A stretch of 9,446 nucleotides of DNA from Methylomonas sp. (GTDB lineage: Bacteria; Pseudomonadota; Gammaproteobacteria; Methylococcales; Methylomonadaceae): assembly GCA_026989715.1 (NCBI GenBank), contig JALSIU010000323.1, forward strand, positions 1 through 9,446, given 5' to 3'. Below the pieces are notes generated by a model. It was not told the origin of the DNA, ran no database searches, and saw only the letters and a program-made list of their open reading frames with translations. The translations under genes were made by a program, and so were the position numbers. This document shows positions 1 to 6,348 of this stretch, in pieces (the first letter of the stretch is position 1; each line of letters begins with the position of its first letter).

Positions 1-423
1 ACGCAACGCCTAGAGGCACCTTTGGAGACGACGAAGCAATTTGCCGATTTAGTGGCGGCGGCTGTACCTTTTAAAGAAAAACACAAGCATCCTGCAACAC
101 GAAGTTTTCAAGCGGTTAGGATTGCTATCAATCACGAGTTGGATGAAATTAAAATCGTATTAGAGCAAGCGGTGCCTGCGTTAAAAAGTGGCGGGAGAAT
201 GGTGGTGATTTCGTTTCACTCGCTTGAGGATAGAATTGTGAAACGCTTTATTAGAGATGAGTCAAGAGGGAAATATACAACTAGTAAATTGCCAATGCAG
301 ACTGAAGAGTTGGCGGCAATACGCTTGAAAAAATGTGGCAAAGCGATTAAGGCAAGTGCAAGTGAGTTGCAGAAAAATCCGCGTGCGCGTAGTGCCATCA
401 TGCGTATTGCGCAATGCAAATAG
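1..423 (+). CDS. rsmH: RsmH (MraW), 16S rRNA m4C1402 methyltransferase, C-terminal part
   Basis: The reading frame is open from the first base and ends at TAG 421-423, so about 140 C-terminal residues of a protein usually near 310 residues are visible; the true start lies upstream. RsmH is a SAM-dependent methyltransferase that methylates N4 of C1402 in 16S rRNA and is by tradition the gene before ftsL in dcw clusters. Visible family motifs are ETTKQ (25-39), HPATRSFQAVRI (88-123), SFHSLEDRIVKRF (from 211) and the terminal NPRARS (376-393), all close to E. coli RsmH. The N-terminal SAM-binding motifs are outside the window. The TTG at 22 lies inside the conserved ETT region and is not a start. 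The gene is followed after six bases by ftsL in the same frame. The identification is secure; only completeness is unknown. Confidence 0.96.
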   Translation, partial: TQRLEAPLETTKQFADLVAAAVPFKEKHKHPATRSFQAVRIAINHELDEIKIVLEQAVPALKSGGRMVVISFHSLEDRIVKRFIRDESRGKYTTSKLPMQTEELAAIRLKKCGKAIKASASELQKNPRARSAIMRIAQCK

Positions 424-429
424 AGCCGT

Positions 430-693
430 ATGGAACGACTATTGTTGGTGATAGCATTGCTTGTATTGATAAGCTCAGGGCTTGCGGTGATTGAGAGTAA
501 ATACAGTGCTAGGTTGCTCTTTATTAAAATACAAGCAGCTGAACAAAGGCTTGAGCAATTAGAGATTAGTTGGAAACGCTTGATTATAGAAGAGCGGATG
601 CTTTCTGATCATAACCAAGTAGAAAAATCTGCACATAGCAAGATGGGGCTGATTGAGCCGAATCGACAAGCTATTGTTTATATTCAATTGTAA
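430..693 (+). CDS. ftsL: FtsL, cell division protein (FtsQLB complex)
   Basis: A bitopic inner-membrane divisome protein of 87 residues. In the known system FtsL pairs with FtsB through a periplasmic coiled coil, binds FtsQ and activates FtsW-FtsI. Visible here: one hydrophobic segment at residues 4-21, a heptad-like region at about 30-57 (LEQLEISWKRLIIEE), then HNQVEKSAHSKMGL (61-74), which aligns with the E. coli stretch beginning HSRVERIA; together with its position between rsmH and ftsI this settles the identity. ATG 430 is the only reasonable start, because the in-frame rsmH stop is just two codons upstream. No clear Shine-Dalgarno is present, so translation is probably coupled to rsmH. 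Oddity: the cytoplasmic part is only Met-Glu-Arg, whereas E. coli FtsL (121 residues) has a tail of more than 30. The stop shares its last A with the ftsI start. Confidence 0.93.
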   Translation: MERLLLVIALLVLISSGLAVIESKYSARLLFIKIQAAEQRLEQLEISWKRLIIEERMLSDHNQVEKSAHSKMGLIEPNRQAIVYIQL

Positions 694-695
694 TG
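691..695 (+). promoter_or_regulatory. TAATG stop-start overlap, ftsL/ftsI
   Basis: The ftsL TAA and the ftsI ATG share one A. No Shine-Dalgarno-like purine run stands in the 20 bases before the ATG, which suggests re-initiation by ribosomes that finish ftsL. The coupling is inferred; only the overlap is seen directly. Confidence 0.75.
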
Positions 696-2438
696 CGCTC
701 GGTAAAGCAACGTAGCCGTAAAAGAAAAGTAGATGACTTTTCGGGAAGAAGGTATTTTGTTCTTTTTTTGATGTTATTAGCCATGCTGGTACTGATTGCA
801 CGAGCGGTTTATTTGCAGATATTTGATACGCAGTTTTTACAGCGACAAGCGCAAAGTCGTTATGTCAGTACGGTGAAGATACCTGCTTATCGTGGACAAA
901 TTTTGGATCGTCATGGTGTCGGTTTGGCTGTGAGTGCTCCCGTTGATACGCTTTGGGTAGATCCTTTTTATTGTCAAAGCAAAAGACCTAAGCAAGCACA
1001 AGCTTGTTTGACTTTGGTGAGCGAGAAAAAAATTCGCCAAGTAGCCGATATATTGGAGCTACCTGTTGCGAAGGTTAAGAGTGCATTTTCAAGGTCAACA
1101 GGTAAACATTTTGTTTATTTAAAACGGCGTGTTGAACCAACTTTGGCAGCTAAAGTTATGGCTTTAGGCCTGCCCGGTGTTGCACTTATTAAAGAATTTA
1201 AGCGGTTTTATCCTGCCGGCGAGGTGACTGCGCACTTATTGGGTTTTACCAATATTGATGATCAAGGCCAAGAAGGCTTAGAGTTGATGTATAACGCTAG
1301 TTTAGAGGGGAAAACTGGCAGTAAGCGCGTCATTCGGGATGGGGCGCGGCGAGTGATTGAGGATATTGAAAGTATTAAGTCAGCTGAACCGGGGCAAGAC
1401 TTGGTATTAAGTATTGATGAGCGTTTACAGTATTTGGCATATAGAGAATTAAAGGCCGGCGTATTAAAACATAAGGCAGAAGCGGCTTCTCTGGTTATTT
1501 TAGAAGCGAAAACAGGCAATATATTGGCTGTGGTTAATCAGCCGGCCTTTAATCCAAATAAGCGTAAGGGATTGCACGTTTCGCGTTATAAAAATAGAGC
1601 TATTATTAGCACTTTTGAGCCGGGTTCAACCTTGAAGCCATTTGTCGTTGCGGCTGCATTAGAGGGGGGCTTTATAGACGCAGGGCAGTTATTTAGTACG
1701 CATGATTTTAGAATTAAAGGTCGCTGGGTTAAAGATGGGCATCGTTATGGCACGTTAAATTTAACGGATGTACTCAAAAAATCAAGTAATGTGGCGGCAA
1801 GTAAAATTGCGTTGGCAATGCCGCCTGAGTATTTTTGGCGTTTTTATCATGCTTTAGGTTTTGGTGTCTCGGCAGGTGTAGGTTTTCCGGGCGAGGCAAC
1901 AGGGAGTTTGCCTGAGTATGATAGCTGGAGTTTATTTGAGCAGGCAACGCTGTCTTTTGGGTATCGTGTGTCAATGTCTACTTTGCAATTGGCGAGAGCA
2001 TATACGGCCTTAGCCGATGATGGTGTATTACACTCGGTCAGTTTGTTGCAGCGAGAGACAGACCCTTATGCAACAAGAGTTTTGTCTATAGAGACGGCGC
2101 AGAAAGTAAGAACGATGATTGAGCAGGTTGTACAAAAAGACGGGACAGCTTATCGGGCAAGAGTGAGTGGTTATCGGGTGGCCGGTAAGACGGGGACAGT
2201 TAAAAAAGCCGTGGACGGTGGTTATAGTGATGATTATTTATCGGTATTTGTTGGCATGGCCCCTGCAAGTGACCCAAAATTGATTATTGCTGTGATGGTC
2301 GATGCGCCGCAGGCTGGACAATATTATGGTGGTTTGGTTGCTGCTCCCATTTTTGCCAAAGTTATGGGGGGCGCTTTGCGTTTGCAGGGCATTACGCCAG
2401 ATGCCATACAAGATACTGCTACTTTATTGGTAAATTAG
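693..2438 (+). CDS. ftsI: FtsI (PBP3), septal peptidoglycan D,D-transpeptidase
   Basis: A class B penicillin-binding protein of 581 residues (E. coli 588) that cross-links septal peptidoglycan with FtsW and is a beta-lactam target. It has a basic cytoplasmic N-terminus (1-20), one membrane anchor (about 21-41), the RGQILDRHG pedestal motif (67-75), and a C-terminal transpeptidase domain with all three active-site motifs: S312-T-L-K315 in EPGSTLKPF, S364-S-N366, and K499-T-G501 in AGKTGTVKK. Spacing between motifs is nearly that of E. coli PBP3 (S307, SSN 359-361, KTG 494-496). The ATG at 693 overlaps the ftsL stop as TAATG and has no recognisable Shine-Dalgarno, so start by re-initiation after ftsL is likely. 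All catalytic residues are present, so the enzyme should be active. Its position next to ftsL and in one operon with ftsW argues for the division PBP rather than the elongation PBP2. Confidence 0.97.
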   Translation: MRSVKQRSRKRKVDDFSGRRYFVLFLMLLAMLVLIARAVYLQIFDTQFLQRQAQSRYVSTVKIPAYRGQILDRHGVGLAVSAPVDTLWVDPFYCQSKRPKQAQACLTLVSEKKIRQVADILELPVAKVKSAFSRSTGKHFVYLKRRVEPTLAAKVMALGLPGVALIKEFKRFYPAGEVTAHLLGFTNIDDQGQEGLELMYNASLEGKTGSKRVIRDGARRVIEDIESIKSAEPGQDLVLSIDERLQYLAYRELKAGVLKHKAEAASLVILEAKTGNILAVVNQPAFNPNKRKGLHVSRYKNRAIISTFEPGSTLKPFVVAAALEGGFIDAGQLFSTHDFRIKGRWVKDGHRYGTLNLTDVLKKSSNVAASKIALAMPPEYFWRFYHALGFGVSAGVGFPGEATGSLPEYDSWSLFEQATLSFGYRVSMSTLQLARAYTALADDGVLHSVSLLQRETDPYATRVLSIETAQKVRTMIEQVVQKDGTAYRARVSGYRVAGKTGTVKKAVDGGYSDDYLSVFVGMAPASDPKLIIAVMVDAPQAGQYYGGLVAAPIFAKVMGGALRLQGITPDAIQDTATLLVN

Positions 2439-2442
2439 GCGT

Positions 2443-3900
2443 ATGTGGATAGCAGAATTATTACAGGGTATGGCTGTCGTTGAGCGTGATATTGAGTTTA
2501 ATCATATTACTTTAGATAGCCGCCAAATTGACGCTGGCGGCGTGTTTTTTGCCGTTGCCGGTGCAACCCGGCATGGGTTGTGTTTTGCAGAGCAGGTTGT
2601 GCGGCAAGGAGCCGTTGCTATTATTTATGACCCGGCAGGGCAAGGGGCGGTGCTGGCAACTCAAATAACCGGCATTGCCTTATTTGCAGTTGAGCAATTG
2701 ACAGATAAATTAGGTGAATTGGCGGCGCGGTTTTATGCGAGGCCGGCAGAGCATTTAGATATTATAGGGATTACCGGAACTAACGGTAAAACATCCTGCA
2801 GTCACTTTTTAGCACAAGTATTACCTGCTTCGGCTGTAATAGGAACGCTGGGGTGGGGTGAATTGAGCTGCTTGCACGGAACAGAAAATACCACGCCTGA
2901 TGCAGTGCGTGTGCAAAAAATATTAGCACAAATTTATCAGCAAGGGCTTAAGCATGTTGCGATGGAGGTTTCCTCGCATGGCTTGGTGCAAGGTAGGGTC
3001 AATGGCGTGCAGTTTAAAGGCGCGGTCTTTAATAATTTAAGTCGGGACCATTTAGACTATCACGGCAGTATGGAGGCGTATTTTCAGGCTAAATTACCTT
3101 TAGTGCAGTGGCCTAAGTTGCAATTTGTGGTTGTCAACTTAGATGATGAGTATGCGGAGCGAGTATTGGCTGCGATTGCAACGGAGGTTAATATAATAAC
3201 TTATAGTGTGCAAGGCAATGATTCACAAAATGCTGCACATATTATTGTGCGCAATGTGCGTTACACCTTACAAGGCATTGCATGCCAAGTTTTTTGGCAA
3301 GCAGAGCAAGCCTCGTTAAAGGTGGCTTTGTTAGGAGCGTTTAATTTACAAAATATTTTGGCGGTTTTGGGAGTGTTGCTTGCAATGGGAAAGACATTGA
3401 CACAGTGTGTGCAATTATTGCAATTTGTGGTGCCGGTGAAAGGGCGCATGGAGTGTTTTCATGCTGAAAATATGCCATTAGTGGTGGTTGACTATGCACA
3501 TACGCCTGCTGCACTACGTAATGTGTTGTTGACCTTAAGAAAGCATTGTCAAGCGACGTTAACGGTCGTTTTTGGCTGTGGTGGTAATCGTGATAAAGGG
3601 AAGCGTGCTTTGATGGGTGAAGTTGCTGTGCAGTTGGCAGATAAAGTCGTTGTGACAGATGATAATCCGCGCTTTGAAGACGGGGTGCGTATTATCAGCG
3701 AGATTATTGCAGGCATAGAATCAGAGAAATTGATGGTTATTGATGATAGAAAAGCAGCTATTACACATAGTATTTTAACAAGTGCAGCAGGTGATATGGT
3801 ATTGATTGCAGGTAAGGGGCATGAAGATTATCAAGATGTGCAGGGTGTGAAGCACCCGTTTAGTGACCGTGACATTGTACGGGCTGTTTTAGCGGCATGA
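2443..3900 (+). CDS. murE: MurE, UDP-MurNAc-L-Ala-D-Glu:meso-DAP ligase
   Basis: A cytoplasmic ATP-dependent Mur ligase of 485 residues (E. coli 495) that adds the third stem-peptide residue. In order: the UDP-binding N-domain with LDSR (24-27); the ATP loop GITGTNGKT (109-117); TENTTPDA (147-154); MEVSSHGLVQ (174-183); LSRDHLDYHG (199-208); Lys217 in YFQAKLPL at the place of the carbamylated Lys224 of E. coli; NLQN (301-304) in the ATP-binding region; DYAHTP (350-355); FGCGGNRDKGKR (377-388); DNPR (407-410); and GKGHEDYQ (457-464). DNPR marks meso-DAP specificity, as opposed to the lysine-adding enzymes of many Gram-positives. The start lies four bases after the ftsI stop, with only weak purine-rich sequence before it. 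Two mild departures are seen: GKTSCS where E. coli has GKTTTT, and DYAHTPAAL in place of DYAHTPDAL. Confidence 0.97.
   Translation: MWIAELLQGMAVVERDIEFNHITLDSRQIDAGGVFFAVAGATRHGLCFAEQVVRQGAVAIIYDPAGQGAVLATQITGIALFAVEQLTDKLGELAARFYARPAEHLDIIGITGTNGKTSCSHFLAQVLPASAVIGTLGWGELSCLHGTENTTPDAVRVQKILAQIYQQGLKHVAMEVSSHGLVQGRVNGVQFKGAVFNNLSRDHLDYHGSMEAYFQAKLPLVQWPKLQFVVVNLDDEYAERVLAAIATEVNIITYSVQGNDSQNAAHIIVRNVRYTLQGIACQVFWQAEQASLKVALLGAFNLQNILAVLGVLLAMGKTLTQCVQLLQFVVPVKGRMECFHAENMPLVVVDYAHTPAALRNVLLTLRKHCQATLTVVFGCGGNRDKGKRALMGEVAVQLADKVVVTDDNPRFEDGVRIISEIIAGIESEKLMVIDDRKAAITHSILTSAAGDMVLIAGKGHEDYQDVQGVKHPFSDRDIVRAVLAA
3897..3900 (+). promoter_or_regulatory. ATGA start-stop overlap, murE/murF
   Basis: The murF ATG overlaps the murE TGA by the classic 4-base arrangement. 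The upstream sequence lacks a recognisable Shine-Dalgarno, so coupled translation of these two consecutive ligases is the likely mode. Confidence 0.75.
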
Positions 3901-5261
3901 TTAAACTTAACTTAGCAGATATCGCGCAAGTGGTCGAGGGGCAATTAATCGGTGCAGATTTAAGCGTTGCAGGTGTCAGTATTGATACGCGTAAATTAGC
4001 TCAGGGTGATTTGTATATTGCCATTATCGGTAAGCAGTTTGATGGCCATGATTTTATACAACAGGCTGAAGAATGTGGGGCAGCGGCCGTTTTGACCGAC
4101 CGCCGGCTGGCAAGCACATTAGCACAGATAATTGTACCGGATACGCGTCTTGCTCTCGCAAAACTGGCGGGATGGGTACGAGATAGCTTACCGCTTAAAG
4201 TATGTGGGATTACAGGCAGTAATGGCAAAACAACAGTCAAAGAAATGCTGGCCGGTATTTTATCGGTGCAATATCGGGTGTTATTTACTCGAGGTAATTT
4301 GAATAATGATATTGGTGTGCCATTGACTTTATTGGCTTTGGAGGAGCAACATCAATATGCGGTCATTGAGATGGGAGCTAATCATGCAGGCGAAATTGCT
4401 TATACCAGTCGATATGCTCGCCCGGATGTTGCATTGATTACCAATGTCGGTGCTGCGCATATTGAAGGATTTGGTAGTCTTGATGGTGTTGCAACAGCAA
4501 AAGCAGAAATCATCCAAGCATTAGGTGATGACGGTATTGCTGTTTTAAATGCGGATGATGTTTATTTTTCTAAATGGCGAGCGATAGCTGAGCCACGGAA
4601 GATAATAACATTTGGAGTGACACCAACGGCTGATGTACGTGCTGAAAATATTGAGGCAACAGCAAGCGAAGACGGTTTTGGCATGCGCTTTGATTTGTTG
4701 GTCGCACAGCAGCGGGTTTCTATCAGTCTGGCCTTAGCAGGTGAACACAATGTACAAAATGCGTTGGCGGCCAGTGCGGCGGCTATCGCTTTGGGGGTTT
4801 CCTTAACGCAGATTCAGCAAGGTTTACAGCAAGTTAAAGCTGTTCAAGGCCGCTTGCAGTTATATCCTGCCTTAAACGGTGGGCGTATTATTGATGATAC
4901 TTATAATGCCAACCCTAGCTCATTAATTGCCGCATTACAGGTGCTTAAAAATTGTTCGGGCGAATTATGGTGTGCATTAGGTGCTTTTGGTGAATTAGGC
5001 GCAAATAGTGCACAAATGCATCGTGATATGGGCGTTGCCATTAAGCAAGCGGGGGTAACACGATTATTGGCGATTGGAGAGATGGCGGCGCATAGTGTGC
5101 AAGCTTTTGGGTTGGGGGGGGAGCATTTCTCTAGCCATGAACATTTAATAGCAACATTACGACAGAGCATGACGGCAAAAACAGTTTTATTGGTAAAGGG
5201 CTCAAGGGCACAAAAAATGGAGTGTATTGTTAATGCTTTATCGGTTGAGGTAGAAAAATAG
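3897..5261 (+). CDS. murF: MurF, UDP-MurNAc-tripeptide:D-Ala-D-Ala ligase
   Basis: A cytoplasmic Mur ligase of 454 residues (E. coli 452) that completes the UDP-MurNAc pentapeptide. Visible motifs: SIDTRKL (28-34) and GDLYIAI (37-43) of the substrate domain; the ATP loop GITGSNGKTT (104-113); NLNNDIGVPLTLL (134-146); EMGANHAGEI (158-167); GEHNVQNALAA (282-292); DDTYNANPSS (333-342); and KGSRAQKME (434-442). NLNNDIG and TYNANP separate it from MurC, MurD and MurE. The start overlaps the murE stop in an ATGA and has no evident Shine-Dalgarno, so it is probably translationally coupled. Two oddities: the motif that reads LGDMAELG in E. coli reads LGAFGELG (361-368), and a run of eight Gs lies at 5114-5121 (codons for LGGE, about 406-409). 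Confidence 0.97.
   Translation: MIKLNLADIAQVVEGQLIGADLSVAGVSIDTRKLAQGDLYIAIIGKQFDGHDFIQQAEECGAAAVLTDRRLASTLAQIIVPDTRLALAKLAGWVRDSLPLKVCGITGSNGKTTVKEMLAGILSVQYRVLFTRGNLNNDIGVPLTLLALEEQHQYAVIEMGANHAGEIAYTSRYARPDVALITNVGAAHIEGFGSLDGVATAKAEIIQALGDDGIAVLNADDVYFSKWRAIAEPRKIITFGVTPTADVRAENIEATASEDGFGMRFDLLVAQQRVSISLALAGEHNVQNALAASAAAIALGVSLTQIQQGLQQVKAVQGRLQLYPALNGGRIIDDTYNANPSSLIAALQVLKNCSGELWCALGAFGELGANSAQMHRDMGVAIKQAGVTRLLAIGEMAAHSVQAFGLGGEHFSSHEHLIATLRQSMTAKTVLLVKGSRAQKMECIVNALSVEVEK
5114..5121 (+). repeat. Run of eight G within murF
   Basis: Eight consecutive G bases span the codons TTG GGG GGG GAG near the 3' end of murF. The frame is intact with exactly eight Gs, since the KGSRAQKME motif follows in frame. 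A shorter run of seven Gs occurs in murD (6807-6813), where GTG GGG GGG encodes the conserved VGG. Confidence 0.85.
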
Positions 5262-5262
5262 C

Positions 5263-6345
5263 ATGTTATTGTATTTATTTGAATATTTGGAAGCGTTTGA
5301 GTCCGGTTTCAGTGTTTTTCAATATTTGACACTGCGTGCTATTTTAAGTGCTTTGACAGCCTTGCTGATTTCTTTATTGGTGGGGCCTTCTATGATTCGT
5401 AGCTTAAGTAATAATGATATTGGCCAAAGTGTGCGTGATGATGGACCTGAAACACATTTTAAAAAGGCAGGTACGCCAACGATGGGAGGGACTCTTATTT
5501 TGGTGGGGATTGCTGCCAGTACATTGCTTTGGGCGGATTGGGAGAATACTTATATTTGGGTGGCCTTGCTGGTGACTATGACTTACGGTGTGATTGGCTT
5601 TATTGATGATTATAAAAAAGTAAAGTTAGCGAATAGTGCCGGCCTATCTGCACGAGCTAAGTATTTTTGGCAGTCTGTCATTGCTTTAACCGCTGCTATT
5701 TATTTATTTAAATCGGCACAAGTTCCGGCAGAAACTCAGTTTATCGTGCCTTTTTTTAAAGATATTATCATTGATATGGGCTGGACTTATGTGGTGCTGA
5801 CTTATTTTGTGATTGTAGGAACGAGTAATGCGGTTAATTTAACCGATGGCCTTGATGGTTTAGCGGTATTGCCGACAGTGATGGTGGCGGGTGCATTAGC
5901 AATATTTGCTTATTTAACCGGCCATGTTCGCTTTGCAGAGTATTTGGCCATTCCCTATGTGCCGCAAGCGGGTGAGTTGATTGTTTTTTGTGCTGCGTTA
6001 GTGGGTGCAGGCTTGGGTTTTTTATGGTTTAACGCATACCCTGCCATGGTTTTTATGGGCGATGTGGGAGCCTTGGCACTGGGGGCGGCATTAGGTGTAG
6101 TCGCTGTGTTGGTGCGGCAAGAGCTGGTGCTGGCTATTATGGGTGGGGTGTTTGTGATGGAGACTGCTTCGGTGATTATTCAGGTGGCTTCTTTTAAGTT
6201 GACCGGGAAACGTGTTTTTAAAATGGCACCGGTTCATCATCATTTTGAAATGAAAGGCTGGCCTGAGCCGCGAGTGATTGTGCGCTTTTGGATTATTACC
6301 TTTATCTTGGTGTTAGTTGGCTTGGCAACATTAAAGTTGAGATAG
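5263..6345 (+). CDS. mraY: MraY, phospho-MurNAc-pentapeptide transferase
   Basis: A polytopic inner-membrane enzyme of 360 residues, the same length as E. coli MraY. It transfers phospho-MurNAc-pentapeptide from UDP to undecaprenyl phosphate, making lipid I. About ten hydrophobic segments alternate with the conserved cytoplasmic loops: the substrate loop KKAGTPTMGG (67-76), the Mg/catalytic region IDDYKK (114-119) with Asp115-Asp116, SNAVNLTDGLDGLA (188-201), the catalytic-site Asp267 in MGDVGALALG (265-274), and the loop with PVHHHFEMKGW (323-333), which is diagnostic for MraY versus other polyprenyl-phosphate transferases such as WecA. The Ser in the MGDVGSLALG form of E. coli is Ala here. 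The start is one base beyond the murF stop, with GAGG at 5247-5250 as a plausible but distant Shine-Dalgarno. The TAG stop is in frame with the murD start one codon later. Confidence 0.97.
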   Translation: MLLYLFEYLEAFESGFSVFQYLTLRAILSALTALLISLLVGPSMIRSLSNNDIGQSVRDDGPETHFKKAGTPTMGGTLILVGIAASTLLWADWENTYIWVALLVTMTYGVIGFIDDYKKVKLANSAGLSARAKYFWQSVIALTAAIYLFKSAQVPAETQFIVPFFKDIIIDMGWTYVVLTYFVIVGTSNAVNLTDGLDGLAVLPTVMVAGALAIFAYLTGHVRFAEYLAIPYVPQAGELIVFCAALVGAGLGFLWFNAYPAMVFMGDVGALALGAALGVVAVLVRQELVLAIMGGVFVMETASVIIQVASFKLTGKRVFKMAPVHHHFEMKGWPEPRVIVRFWIITFILVLVGLATLKLR

Positions 6346-6348
6346 AAC

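Noticed and set aside
22..423. TTG at 22 as the start of a short 133-residue protein
   Set aside because: The same frame is open to base 1 and encodes RsmH-like residues before 22, so this is an internal codon of a gene truncated by the window edge.
2698..2725. Consensus -35 hexamer TTGACA in murE as a possible internal promoter
   Set aside because: No TATAAT-like hexamer stands 16-18 bases downstream. TTGACA also occurs at 3397 (only a 4/6 TGCAAT downstream) and 5326 without a good partner.
3280..3302. Inverted repeat GCATGCCAA / TTGGCAAGC with a five-base GTTTT loop, one mismatch, inside murE
   Set aside because: It lies in the middle of the coding sequence, the stem is short, and no T-run follows, so it does not look like a terminator. 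It is compatible with chance.
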